Shown here: positions 32,924 through 43,402 of the stretch, piece after piece | Position numbering within the stretch: the first letter of the stretch is position 1 | How the letters are laid out: every line of letters begins with the position of its first letter | Assembly: GCA_963580285.1 (NCBI GenBank) | Contig: OY757026.1 | Location: forward strand, 66,775,396-66,839,395 | DNA length: 64,000 nucleotides | Direction of reading: 5' to 3' | From: Lucinisca nassula | Taxonomy: Eukaryota > Mollusca > Bivalvia > Lucinida > Lucinidae | Notes under the pieces: generated by a model | Database searches by the model: none | What the model saw: only the letters and a program-made list of their open reading frames with translations | Told to the model about the DNA's origin: nothing | Translations under genes and position numbers: made by a program

Positions 32924-33135
32924 TCAGTCAACATCTTGATCTGCAGATTCATCTACAGGATTGAAACTATTCATGCAACTGCCGTCTGCCATACATGCGC
33001 ATGCTTCGGTACACGACAGTTCGTTTGTTCTACAAATGCAGAGAGAACCTTTGCATGCCGATTTATTGCAGCTGCATGTCCTGAGTTCTATCAGTCCTTT
33101 CGGGACCGGATCTTACGTCATCAAAATGGGTTTGA
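32924..33135 (-). pseudogene. C-terminal Cys-rich tail of the intronless gene
   Basis: In the frame ending at 32924 the minus strand encodes ELRTCSCNKSACKGSLCICR, then TNELSCTEACACMADGSC, and ends ..ESADQDVD. Its spaced Cys residues resemble a metal-binding CXC-like tail. It is out of frame with the preceding 33985-33191 segment; between them RANYQALVWKR is readable in a third frame. Confidence 0.7.
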
Positions 33136-33190
33136 GGACTTCGTTCACGTTTCCACACAAGTGCCTGATAGTTCGCCCGTCTTAAATGTA

Positions 33191-33953
33191 TTACTTAGTT
33201 GTCATGCGTGGGTGGAATTCCTCCACTTTTCTGTTGTTTTTGACAGAACAGTCAGTACCTTCTGTAGTGCCTGCTTTCACGTTGCTGGTGTATAGACTGC
33301 AAGCAAATCTCTCAACGTCTCGGCACGATTTTTCATTTAAGTTTTCGGGTTTTCCCAGCGATGCCAATGCTTTTTGATAAGCTGAACTTCGATGCATTAC
33401 ATCCCAGGATTTCTTTTTCCCCTTCCAACAGAAACAACTTACTGAATCACACCCAGTGACAGCATGAAAACCCGGTAGCGCAGCCCACATTGATGGTCCA
33501 AGTTTTTCACAAACTTGATGAATGGGGATAAATCTGAGTTTATCACGCACACCTGTTTTGAACCATACTTCTTCGCAATGAATACTTTTGAAATGTGTCG
33601 CACAAAGGACAGCTACGTCTGTATCAGGTGACTGTATGATGGTACGCTTGAACATGTTTGATGCATGTTTTGCGTGAAGCAGCATCATCGTATCGGCCCA
33701 TTCGTGATCGCTGAATAACTCATTCACATCTTCACATTCACCTTTCTTGATACTAGTAGCCTTTAGGTTTTCCGAAAAGCCACCTCCAATTACAATCTCG
33801 TTGTTAGATTCCAAATTGGCAATTCCATGCTCACACCAAAACTCTACTGGGAAACTGCATAAATTGCGTTTATTTTGTATATTTGTTATATACTTCGTCC
33901 ACTGTTTTTGAAGAGGTGTGGCAGGACTGTATATCTTGACTTCTAAAGCAGTT
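33191..33953 (-). pseudogene. Intronless gene, segment with TDV/TGCDS motifs
   Basis: About 250 residues, STALEVKIYSPATPLQKQW to HPRMTTK. Conserved-looking motifs: VIGGGFSEN, DHEWADTMMLLHAKHAS, QSPDTDVAVLCATHF, EEVWFKTGVRDKLRFIPIHQ, LPGFHAVTGCDSVSCF, WKGKKKSWDV. Its upstream end abuts the SINE at 33954-34232; the coding sequence of 34251-34736 is the direct continuation. Confidence 0.8.
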
Positions 33954-34232
33954 GAAGAAATATATGGGCTGCATGATGCTTCCACGCAGAGCTGAATCCG
34001 GCCCGCACACTAGTACTGGTAAACCACTAAGAGCATCTAAGCCTGTCCAGGAACCGCGGTGCGAGGCGGACCGTCCATGCTAATAAACCCTATTGGTTTC
34101 ATTGGGCGACAGGGCTTGAGTTGTCTTTTCATCTCAATGTCGGGTAAAAGTCCCACAAAATTGGAAGCGACGTCTCCAAAATGACCTTTACAGTGTTGAC
34201 GGGGACGTTAAACCTCAAATCAAACAAACAAA
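33954..34232 (+). mobile_element. SINE family C inside the intronless gene
   Basis: Head ttgaagaaatatatgggctgcatgatgcttccacg to tail gacggggacgttaaacctcaaatcaaacaaaca. It splits the coding sequence between RQTRGS (read after the TAG) and STALEV. It is close to the 21610 and 44735 copies in sequence, so it is among the younger insertions. Confidence 0.85.
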
Positions 34233-34250
34233 AGAACCTCGGGTTTGACG

Positions 34251-34736
34251 CTAGCCGGCCTTAATGGACAGTTCACGGTAACTGTCAAACACTAGGTCAA
34301 TGCGGGAGCAGTGGTACTGCCCAAAATATGCTTTGATAGTTTTTTGTAGTACATAACTGCCATATCTCCAAATGTAATACAACCCCCAGTCGTCATCATT
34401 TGGATAAGATCTATTATCAGAGAGGTACGAGTTTGATTGTTCAATTTTGGAATGCATGCGGCAACAGTTACATGCTAACAGAGTGCTTTTGTTGACTTTG
34501 CGTAAAGCCCCACCACTGTGGGCGAGAGCAAATGGTACACTTGACAGTTCATAGGTCAATACATCCCTGACATCAATATCTTTTGCTTTGGCAACTATGA
34601 TAAGACGTCCGAACAGTTCTCGATCGGCAGCTATCGTAGCTGTCTTTTCATCAGCCACTTTCACCATTTTAGTCTTTGTAAGCTTGGTGAATAGGGGTAT
34701 TTTCCAATTTGGCAGGGCATCCCAGCCATTTCGCAA
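34251..34736 (-). pseudogene. Intronless gene, segment 4
   Basis: Reads LRNGWDALPNWKIPLFTKLT.. ELFGRLIIVAKAKDIDVRDV LTYELSSVPFALAHSGGALR.. SIKAG, followed by TAG. It is in the same frame as the preceding segment, separated only by a TAA at 34737-34739. The middle part (CNCCRMHSKIEQ..) looks rearranged compared with the rest. Confidence 0.75.
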
Positions 34737-34739
34737 TTA

Positions 34740-35333
34740 ACTCATTTGCGCCGCACCCAATTCATCTGCCCGAATAAGTTTCTCAGCAGCAGCTCGTAGC
34801 ATCACTGATCCAGAAGCAAAATTCACCAGAGGCATCACCTCGTTTTCTTCACCTTGCTTTACGAAAGGATTTGATAGCAATCCGGAGCTAAACATATTCA
34901 TCAGTTTTCGGACATCATCTTCATCCCAGCGAATCCGTGACAGCGAGCTTTCTTTGTGGGGCCCGACTCGATCTGAATCTTCAATGCCACAAATTTCCTT
35001 AATTGCTGAGGTAAATGCTGCTCTTTCATGGCAAGTAATGAACCATCTTTCAAGTGTTTCTGCTTTCTGGCTTATACCTGTGATCCCGCCTTTTGATTTT
35101 GAATCTAAATTCACAGATTGTTCAAGGGCCATATCAGTCCATATCTGAGCGAATGCATCTTTTGATCGACTCACAACATGATTTCCATTCACAAATTCCT
35201 GTTCAATGGATGGATGTACAGAGCCCAAAGTTTCAATATCGATGAGATACACAGGCAGCCAACGTGAATAGTTGGTTATGTTCATGGCAAAATAGTAAGG
35301 GGTCATAGCCTTTGAAGCACACAGATGGAGTCC
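34740..35333 (-). pseudogene. Intronless gene, segment 3
   Basis: Runs in frame from the TAG at 35334-35336 (GLHLCASKAMTPYYFAMN..) through WLPVYLIDIETLGSVHPSIE, NGNHVVSRSKDAFAQIWTDM, ALEQSVNLDSKSKGGITGI and DEDDVRKLMNMFSSGLLSNPF to AAQMS. Confidence 0.75.
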
Positions 35334-35336
35334 CTA

Positions 35337-35621
35337 GTCACCTGTTCTTTCGGATTTGATAAAGCTTAAAAGAAGCTGGACCATGTGCATGTAATTGTCC
35401 CAGTATGCAAATGTCTGGGATTCTTCCCTTCCCTTTTTCTTAAAGGAGTCTAACATGTTCTCAACTGGTTTCAGACATTCCTGTAAGGCAGTTACTCTTT
35501 CTCTGCAGTCCTGGTTTGCCGATTTAAAGGAACGCCCTATTGCTGCAATGTCATCCTGTAAAGCATTTTTGACGATGTTCTCATCTTCTTGTTCGGAAGC
35601 CATTCGACAAAAGTTTGCCAC
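35337..35621 (-). pseudogene. Intronless gene, segment 2b
   Basis: Reads from ..MASEQEDENIVKNALQDDIA to YWDNYMHMVQLLLSFIKSER TGD. It is joined to the upstream segment only by changing frame: around 35600-35650 the phrase EALFRLQWQTFVEWLPNKK is readable in the third frame, so two small indels lie here. Confidence 0.75.
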
Positions 35622-35639
35622 TGAAGGCGGAAAAGGGCC

Positions 35640-36810
35640 TCAAAGGTTTATGCGCTCTTACACCAAGATTGTACTGTTTTCCAGCCATGAGCGCGGATGT
35701 CGTTCCACTTGCATACACGCCAGATTCTTTCAGTAGATCTTCTAGCCCCGAATCATTGTACACCTTTCCTAACAGTGAAAGGTAATTAAGAGCAATATGG
35801 AAACCTCCCATTCGCACTACTATATTCTTCAGTTCATCTGGGACACGCCATTGAATTTCCTTAGCCTTTACATAAATTGTTAAGTCAAACGTTATAACAG
35901 CAGTAGCCTGACCAACACGGTGTGTTATTTTCTGGACCATCTTTAGAAGGGTGTATACTGTACGGTATTCCGTTGGAATGCCATTAATCATGGGACAGTA
36001 TCCTATTGGTGTAGTGGAAGGCACTGACTGGAATATCGTAGCATGGAACCCACTCCAACCGGGGACAAACTGTTCGTTTTCTGAAGTGTTCTCCAGATCG
36101 ACATGGAATAGGGTTTGCGGGAGAAGACGTACGAGATTCCAAGCCAAATCTAAATTAAAGTTTTTCTGCATAATTCCATGGACTGGCTTGAACCAGTCGT
36201 CCTGAATTGTATCTATTAGGAGTTTCACTTTTGGTCTTTTACCAAATGCTCCGAACTTATGCAGAACATTGCTTATATCATGTGACTCGAGTGTTCTGCG
36301 CCGTTTCGAATGGTCTGCATAATTTTTACGTGCCGGTCCCTCGGCAAAATCCCCTTTCTGATTAATCACCAGCGTAGTAGCATGAGTTGTTAGTTTCTCG
36401 TCCAGCCTTTCTTCATTCATATCATTATTGTCGCCAGCAAACTGAATGAATTTCGCCGGTGAGATGTTGGAAGGGATAACTACGACTGTTTCTTCAGCAT
36501 TTGCCAATGATTCCATCGCCAAACTTGTGTCTATTACCTCTGTCTCGTCGTACGAGCAACAATGGCCCATTCTACAGAGAATCGTGATCAGTTGTTTTGA
36601 GCCTGTCAGATGTCTAACAGCCATTGCCAGGTTTGCATGCTTGGGAGTCTTGATACGACCATGAGATGAGCACTGAACGGTATCTTGGCCCAACATAATA
36701 ATGCGCTTTTCATCAGCAGCATTTTTGCATTCTGGTGCTGGGTTAACATAAAACTCATCAGTCACAGAAATTACCCATCTAAGTAGCCAGTATAGGCTTT
36801 CTGGCACGAC
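35640..36810 (-). pseudogene. Intronless gene, segment 2a (largest open piece)
   Basis: About 390 residues following a TAG at 36811-36813. Recognisable: YWLLRWVISV, SHGRIKTPKHANLAMAVRHL, IPSNISPAKFIQFAGDNND, FVPGWSGFHATIFQ, YCPMINGIPTEYRTVYTLLK, VITFDLTIYVKAKEIQWRVP, VVRMGGFHIALNYLSLLGK, SGVYASGTTSALMAGK and GVRAHK. The real family frame ends at RAHK; the last ~20 codons of the open frame are read-through after a frameshift. Confidence 0.8.
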
Positions 36811-36813
36811 CTA

Positions 36814-37129
36814 TTTACAAGTCTTCACTGTTAAGTCATTAACATCAAGGGGCTGGATTGAAATTCCAGAACTAGTGTTAATGTCAGCCTTTATGACCAT
36901 AGCAGCTTTATACAAAAGCCTTGTTTTCTTGGAAACATCTCCAGGTATAGCAATATTGTCCTTGTCGGGTAAAGAAGCATCAGACATTGTAACGTCACCT
37001 TCCGTAGACCGCCTGAAGGCCTCATTGATAATATCTTGTAAGGAGATAGAACTAGAATAAAGTAATTCAGGCTTGAAACGATCAATGGGCTGATGAAACA
37101 CAATTTCATCGCCGAACCGTTTCTTAAGT
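36814..37129 (-). pseudogene. Intronless gene, segment just after the Penelope insertion
   Basis: Reads LKKRFGDEIVFHQPIDRFKP ELLYSSSISLQDIINEAF.. to VNDLTVKTCK, then TAG. Translation upstream of residue LKKRFG (FPFGVFDGRSK..) belongs to the Penelope-like tail, not to the gene. Confidence 0.8.
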
Positions 37130-38104
37130 AAAGTAGAAGTAAAACAAAGATCAGGAATCGATACAATTAACTTACTCCGTCCATCAAAGACACCAAAGGG
37201 AAAGAAATACAAACATTAAGCGACCAGACCATAATGGAAACCTAAACAAAGGAAGGCCATAAGGACAGTTACTTTCCCACAAAATGGCCATATGGCCATC
37301 CAAAATAAAAAGACACAAGTGATACACACAGTAAGTAACAAACAACACCATAAATAAACCGCCACAGAAGAACCGCCTTGGAACGGTCAGTGGAATGATT
37401 TCCACTGGGGGCTTAAATCGATTTTACGTGGCCACAATCCTCGCCCTTACTTCCGTCGCGATTTAGACAAATAATTTGTTCAGTCCGCATGAAGGCCTCC
37501 TAACTCATCAGTGCAACATCTCCGTGAACACAAAAAAAATCAAAGAACCACAGAGGTGAGACAACGATGAGGACTCGACAGCAAGAAACCACTGAAATGC
37601 TGAAGCAAAAGAACACCAACAGTTAGACTCCGATGGGCCCGACCAGAGACAGAGCATCATGCACCAACCAACATTACCTTGAATTAGATCTCTCTAATTC
37701 TCAATAAACCTTGACGTTGGAGCCGTCATAGAATCTGAGGCCTGACCCACCGGCGTTCAATTAAAGAGGGAAGCAAAGTTGCCAACCGTGATTGGGTTAA
37801 CTACCATGCATGCAGTCTGTCGTATAACATCCATGTTGTACCCAATCTTTTTTTATCGAAGAATGATTTTACGAAATTGGGTGCTGAAGTCATTGCGGTT
37901 ATATATTTTTCTGAATTTATATACTAAGTCACCATAAAATTCGGGTTCCGATAGACCTTGTTGCAGAAGAGATTTGAGTCCAATACTGAATTTTGAAATT
38001 AAATCAGAATGGCGTCTATATAATTTTGAAAAGGCTTTGCGTAGTTTATGGTACCGATAACCCTGATTAAGGAGTTTAGCCGTTAATAATTTATTACGAG
38101 TGTT
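37130..38104 (-). mobile_element. Penelope-like element (outer), 3' part
   Basis: The minus-strand 3' tail (from 37130) and RT C-terminus up to the codons NTRNKLLTAKLLNQGYRYHK. The adjoining coding sequence continues at 38635, because a second copy is inserted between. Confidence 0.85.
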
Positions 38105-38634
38105 GCCTGATGCTCTGTCTCTGGTCGGGCTCGTCGGGGTCTGGCTGTTGGTTTTCTTTTGCTCCGGCATTTCAGTGGTTTCTTGCTGTCGAGTCCTCAC
38201 CGTTGTCTCACCTCTGTGGTTCTTTGATTTCTGTGTTCACGGAGATGTTGCGCTGGTGGGTTAGGAGGCCTTCATGCGGACTGAACAAATTATTTGTCTA
38301 AATCGCGACGGAAGTAGGGGCGAGGATTGTGGCCACGTAAGGTCGATTTAGGCCCCCCAGTGGAAATCTTCCACTGACCGTTCCAAGGCGGCTCTTCTGT
38401 GGCGATTTATTTATGTTGTTGTTTGTTACTTACTGTGTGTATCACTTGTGTCTTTTAATTTTGGATGGCCATATGGCCATTTTGTGGGAAAGTAACTGTC
38501 CATATGGCCTTCCTTTGTTTAGGTTTCCATTATGGTCTGGTCGCTTAATGTTTGTGTTTCTTTCCCTTCGGTGTCTTTTATGGATGGAGTAAGTTAATTG
38601 TATCAATTCCTGATCTTTGTTTTACTTCTACTTT
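38105..38634 (+). mobile_element. Penelope-like 3' tail nested in another copy
   Basis: Opposite orientation to its host. It begins gcctgatgctctgtctctgg and ends ttgttttacttctacttt. Removing it rejoins gagtgtt + gaagtcagttacat exactly as in the 17097 copy (18045-18062). It is thus younger than the host copy. Confidence 0.9.
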
Positions 38635-39001
38635 GAAGTCAGTTACATAACTACACACTCTAGCAAATCGAATTAATTGCGAAATATAAACGCGCACGAG
38701 GATCATCACCATCCAAAAAAGGAAAATTCAATCTACAATAGATAGATGTAAATCCAAAAACGGGGCCTCGGTATCAGAAGAATTTGCTTTATTTAATAGA
38801 AGTTCTGGGGGGGGGGGGGGGGGTTAAATCTGACTGATCAAACCATCGAAATAGGTATTATCAATATTTAACAAATCATCTAAATATCTAGAAGTGGAGC
38901 TAAAAGCTTCAATAATTTCATATTGGTTATCAATGGAAAGCGACAACATGAAGTCTCATAACAATACAAGAACAGATCAGTCACAAGAATTCGTACCCAT
39001 C
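38635..39001 (-). mobile_element. Penelope-like element (outer), 5'-truncated end
   Basis: Contains the RT region from the motif B MGTN onward, with deletions (for example within the CYERDF and DVYISQ regions) and a G-run at 38807-38823. The 5' truncation point, at the codon for Met of MGTN, abuts the intronless gene. Confidence 0.8.
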
Positions 39002-39416
39002 TGTTTGTCAGTCTGTTTTTCAGCCTCTGTCTTGTGTAGCGGTCTGAATCTACGCCACTCTTGTTTAATAAATCTTTATATTTCTGTAATAGGACTGTCA
39101 TATCAAATGCCTTCCCACATTAAAGGTCGGGAATGATTGACATCATTAACTCTTCAAAGGCCTTGGAATATGTATCTTCATTTCTTTCCTCACTTATCCA
39201 TGAACCTGAGGACTTTATCCTGGTGTAAGAAGCATGGCAGTTTAGATGATACTGTAGCTCAGCTGCACATTGATCATTGCTTATCCCTCGAAGTAGCATC
39301 TTTTCATCATTTCGTACCTCTGCGGCTGCTAAAATTGTCGCACATGCACCAAACGTAGAAACACTTATTTGACCCTTACGTTTTTTTTTCTGGCGCGTTT
39401 TTGACAAAACATACAC
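39002..39416 (-). pseudogene. Intronless gene, segment before the Penelope insertion
   Basis: Reads (CMFCQK) then ISVSTFGACATILAAAEVRN DEKMLLRGISNDQCAAELQY HLNCHASYTRI.. to a stop after IIPDL at 39120, continuing past it as FDMTVLLQKYKDLLNKSGVD SDRYTRQRLKNRLTNR to the insertion point. The CMFCQK pair upstream and the AxYHLNCHASY motif suggest a metal-binding domain. Confidence 0.75.
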
Positions 39417-39818
39417 TTGGATTTGTCAAACGCATCTGCTTTTGATCTTGACAACCGGCCAGCTGCAGACATTGACTTGTCCTCTTCATGACTCTCAGTT
39501 AAAAATGGAGTTGGTGAAATCGACAATTTCCGTTATGGGGCATATCTGATGTTTTGTTTACTGACATAATTATGTTGCATAGCAGTTTGCATGCCATCGA
39601 ATTTCTCTAGAATTCAAATTTGAAATGTCTGCCTTCAACCGTTCGTAAACTTGATCGGCTATTGTCTGCATAGCATGGATAAAATTTGCTATAGAGCCTG
39701 GTTTTGCATTCCTTGTAGGACCTATGTTGTCCATCTGGCAAATAACGCATTTTGCGAAATTTGTATTCTTGTCAGACTGCTGAAGAACTTGCATAACTGA
39801 ATCATCAGAAGCGGCCAT
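39417..39818 (-). pseudogene. Intronless gene, N-terminal segment
   Basis: Starts MAASDDSVMQVLQQSDKNTN FAKCVICQMDN, with IADQVYERLKADISNLNSRE IRWHANCYAT to a stop at 39570. Beyond it, frame changes lead to SRSKADAFDKSKCMFCQK. The Met at 39816-39818 is the likely original start; the 70 bp upstream show no other coding. Confidence 0.7.
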
Positions 39819-39892
39819 TGTTGGTCGTTTTGCTTTAAAACACCAGGCTTTAACTATCAGCAGAATAACTAAACAAAGAAATAGTTCTAATG

Positions 39893-40205
39893 CTTGATTG
39901 ATTAATTAATAAAAAACAGAAATCAGGGAAGAGACAGACAGACAGTAGGACAAAGACAGATAGAAACAATTGATTGATATATTGTTTGGTACATATAGAA
40001 ATCGGTCAGACGGTATGTCAGAGACAGATAGAATATATTGATTGAGACAGATAGAATTGATTGTTTGATACAGAGAGAAATCAGAGAAGATACAGACAGA
40101 CAATTTGACAAAGACAGATAGATTGACTGGTTGATTAATTTGCTACAGACAGAAATCGGGAAAAAGACGATGTGACAAAGACAGGTAAAAATCAAAGTGT
40201 TAAAT
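39893..40205. repeat. Degenerate minisatellite (agacagatagaa)
   Basis: Irregular units of about 55-65 bp built of agacagatagaa, attgattgatatattg and agaaatcggtcaga. The long minus-strand frames here are low-complexity translations and not genes. Confidence 0.65.
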
Positions 40206-41340
40206 GCATAAAAAGATAATATCAAGAGAAACACTTTAAAACGATAATTAACTTAGTTTACTACTTATAATCACTTATTAATATGAAAATAGCAAGTAAT
40301 TTGTTTTTCCTAAACACCAAATTATGGCCTTTACTGAGCGAAACCAAAAGACGCTTTGACTTTTACCGCGATTTTCACTAAACAATACTTCGTGTGACGT
40401 CAAATAAACACACCGCTACATACAAACAGGCGCGTCAAACAAAAACGTTATATGATATAAAATAAACCCTACGCGTATTGATTCGCAAAATTAACACAAT
40501 TTCATGAAGATATTATTAAAGTATACATGTGCAGCAATGTATACAGAGTGTTTTTTTTTCTTTTCTAATTTTTATTAGCTTCGTTATCGTGTGGCACTGA
40601 CATACTATATTAAAGTGCATTGAGGATACAAGTAAGTCGCCTTTTCCCGGTTCGCGCATCTGTTGCACCGTCTTCGAATGTAGGCCTTCATGTAGCTTCT
40701 TATCATTACTCCATCAGCTCGTAAGCATACACTTTATTGTAGCTTAAAAACTAGAATTTTAATAGAAATCATACATATGTTTCCGTTCACGCAAGTGCAT
40801 GTACGTTAATTCATGACAAGCATATTTGTAGGCGAACACGCTTTGGAAGACCACATCTATACTTGGCGCAAAGAATAATTATCATGATAAATATACAAAA
40901 AAGTATCTCGTCGAAAGAAATTTTACAAACAAAAACACATAAATTATACTGAGGGTATAGCTCCAATTGGTCTTCTTAAAACTGCCTATGCACAGTTCAT
41001 GATTGTATGCATATGTGAAAAGTGGGAGGGGTAACCCAAACTCTTGTGAAAGCTTATTTATATGGCAATTCAAACTTAAAAAGTCTTTTTGCTTTCTGTA
41101 GGAGTGCATTCAACATGTGTATATATTAATAAACACATATTTATTGGAACAGAACATATAAGAAGGACGTTTTCGCTCTATGCGTATTTCATATACTTTT
41201 TTGCCTATATTTTGAAAGGCTTAAGGTCTATATAAAAATGCTACCCTACTGAAAATCTGCTACCACAATTTGATATTACAACGCGCCTGGAAATGTTACA
41301 GAATACCTATAGATTGCAGTCATCACGTGAACAAGTCCGT
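40206..41340. other. Non-coding, nothing recognised
   Basis: AT-rich sequence with only short shadow frames (for example 40882-41109 minus). It lies upstream of the intronless pseudogene, but no promoter is evident. Confidence 0.4.
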
Positions 41341-41346
41341 GAAATG

Positions 41347-41520
41347 AACACCCCCTTACACCCCACTTTGTATGGAGAAAACTGGGGTTTACGGGGGTAA
41401 ACATTATTATTCTTATTTTAACTCCAAGACATCGGTTGTGGGTACTCGTTAGAACCGCCTCAATGAGGCGGTTCTAACGAACACCCACAACCTATGTTTG
41501 CAGTATAAACAAGAAAGATA
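41347..41520. repeat. Paired hairpins: CCCC..GGGG and GTGGGTACTCG
   Basis: First hairpin 41347-41397 (ccccttacaccccac..tggggtttacggggg). The second has arms 41434-41462 and 41464-41492 (ggttgtgggtactcgttaga..), 27 of 29 positions complementary and both differences wobble-compatible. The flanks ttattattcttattt and aagaaa may extend it. Confidence 0.8.
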
Positions 41521-41813
41521 TCATGGATTTTCATCCGAAAAGTAGCCATTTTGGAGATGTGAAAATGCACTATGTCGCACGGATGTGTTATCGTAATGGT
41601 TTTGCAGTCAACCCTTTTCTGGCGGGTATGTTGTGCTAGCTTAAAAAGTAGTGGCCGTACAGAGATCTCCGCTTAGTCAAAGACCATGGTTATATACGAT
41701 GTGATTGGGCGTTGGCGACGTAAACGCTGTTCCACTCATTGTAGAAAAAACAGCGTATAAACGTTTTTCAGCTTTAAAAATCTGCCCTGAAAGCATCTAT
41801 TACGACCAGTGAT

Positions 41814-42115
41814 AACCCCCGCCCATCGGGGCTTGAAGAAATAGGTGGGCTGCATGATGCTTCCACGCAGAGCCGAAACCGACCCGCACACGAGTACTGG
41901 TAAACCGCTTAGAGGATCTAAGCCTGCTCAGGCAATGCGGTGCGAGTAGGCCCGTCCATGCTTATAACCCTATTGGTTTCACTGGGCTGCAGGGCTTGAG
42001 ATGTCATATCATCCCAGTGTCGTGTAAAAGTCCCACAAAATTGGAAGCAACGTCTCCAAAATGACCTTTACAGTGTTGACGGGGAAGTAAAACTTCAAAT
42101 CAAACACACAAACAA
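41814..42115 (+). mobile_element. SINE family C, full copy
   Basis: From aacccccgcccatcggggcttgaagaaatagg to the tail aagtaaaacttcaaatcaaacacacaaac. A perfect 12-bp duplication, acgaccagtgat, lies at 41802-41813 and 42116-42127. Confidence 0.9.
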
Positions 42116-42159
42116 ACGACCAGTGATGGAGAGCAAAGAATGTAAATATAACTAATAAA

Positions 42160-42480
42160 CTTAATGTTTCTGTTGTTCATGAAAGTATGGACGACAGTGG
42201 ATCGCTAGCAAAGTTTACATGAACTTTGCAAGCGACCCGCTGCGTTCATACTTCCATGAACAGCAGAAAAATAAAATTCATTTCTTAGTCGAACCAAGCT
42301 TTTCTTTATATAATTCGGGATCAACAAGAGTGTTCATTTCATGAACCTGTCCGAGATGGTTTTGTAAAGAAATGAATTTTATTTTTCTGCTGTTCATCAA
42401 AGTATGAACGACAGCGGATCGCCAGCAAAGATTAGATGAACTGGGTTCATTCACTTTCCATGCAACATGAGTGTTCATGT
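42160..42480. repeat. Compound palindromes (TGTTCATGAAAGTATG)
   Basis: A hairpin at about 42170-42265 pairs tgttcatgaaagtatg..gcgaacg-type arms around acatgaactttgc. The segment tgaattttatttttctgctgttcat at about 42372 is an inverted copy of 42255-42280, and the unit repeats. A partial copy is at 61258-61330. Confidence 0.65.
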
Positions 42481-42768
42481 ATTATGAATTCATTAAGACT
42501 TGAGGAAAGGGGATATTAAATGCGAGGCTTTGCCGAGGATTTTATGCCTTTTCCACGAGTTTAATACATTCCATAATACGTGAGCACGAATGTAAGATAA
42601 AATTATTTTATCATATGACATTTAAAACGGTCGTTTTACAAAAATGTCAATATTCCGTCATTAGTTAACTCGACGTCGTTAAGGGCGCCGTACATGTAAA
42701 GTAACGGGGCGTATCTACGAATTTGCATATTAAATCCACCAGTGGATCATGGCGTTATTTTAGAAGCC

Positions 42769-43163
42769 TCTGTGGTGTAGTGGTTATGCTACTCGCCTTA
42801 TAAACCAGAGGTCGTGGATTCGATTCGGGGTTTCTCCAAACTTTCGGACCGTTCCAAGGCGGCTCTTCTGTGGCGATTTATTTATGTTGTTGTTTGTTAC
42901 TTGCTGTGTGTATCACTTGTGTCTTTTGGTTTTGGATGGCCATATGGCCATTTTGTGGGAAAGTAACTGTCCTTATGGCATTCCTTTGTTTAGGTTTCCA
43001 TTATGGTATGGTCGCTTAATGTTTGTATTTCTTTCCCTTTGGTGTCTTTTATGGGTGGAGTAAGTTAATTGTATCAATTCCTGATCTTTGTTTTACTTCT
43101 ACTTTAAACTGAGGTCCCGTCTTCGTATAACCTTAGCTGTTGGTGGGACGCAAAACTCAAACA
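42769..43163 (+). mobile_element. SINE family B, split by a Penelope-like tail
   Basis: Head gcctctgtggtgtagtggttatgctactc..ggattcgattcggggtttctcc to ctttcgga at 42848. It resumes at 43106 with aaactgaggtcccgtcttcgtataaccttagctgttggtggg. Compare the unbroken copy at 14994-15208. Confidence 0.8.
42849..43105 (+). mobile_element. Penelope-like 3' tail, strongly 5'-truncated
   Basis: Only the last 257 bp (ccgttccaaggcggctcttc to ttttacttctacttt). It is inserted in SINE family B. Confidence 0.85.
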
Positions 43164-43402
43164 TGGCGTTTCATACCGCAATCAGCCATTCTAGTAACCT
43201 AATAAAGGGGGTCGAATAAACTGCACGCTATAATCGGTAGTGACCGATACTACCTACATGTACTTCTGAGTGGACGTTTATAGACCGGACCTTCTTTTCA
43301 GGTCCCTAATTTGCAAGTGTAAGCAAAAGCATGCAACCTTTAATACACGGGAAAACAACGAAACTGCAAGTTACGAGAATAATCTTTGCAATATTTATTT
43401 AA

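Larger units (their letters stand above)
32924..39818 (-). pseudogene. Large intronless multi-copy-type gene, broken
   Basis: One reading direction can be followed from 39818 to a stop at 32924-32926, about 4.5 kb of coding sequence after removing a Penelope-like insertion (37130-39001) and a SINE (33954-34232). Order: Cys pairs (CVICQMDN, CMFCQK), a long central region with GWSGFHATIF, VVRMGGFHIALNYLSLLG and GVYASGTTSALMAGK, a region with SPDTDVAVLC..LPGFHAVTGCDSVS, and a Cys-rich end (CSCNKSACKGSLCICR). From memory, proteins of this order are abundant and unnamed in cnidarian and mollusc genomes, which suggests a mobile or amplified family; the Asp-rich TDV..TGCDS part could be a nuclease-like fold (inference). 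In-frame stops (36811-36813, 35334-35336, 34737-34739, 34251-34253) and frameshifts (near 35630, about 33190-33130) make it dead. Confidence 0.8.

Noticed and set aside
32936..33377. Three overlapping + strand frames (63-119 codons)
   Set aside because: They are antisense shadows of the 3' part of the intronless pseudogene.
39906..40234. Hydrophobic, Ser/Tyr/Leu-rich minus frames that look like membrane proteins
   Set aside because: Low-complexity translation of the agacagatagaa minisatellite.
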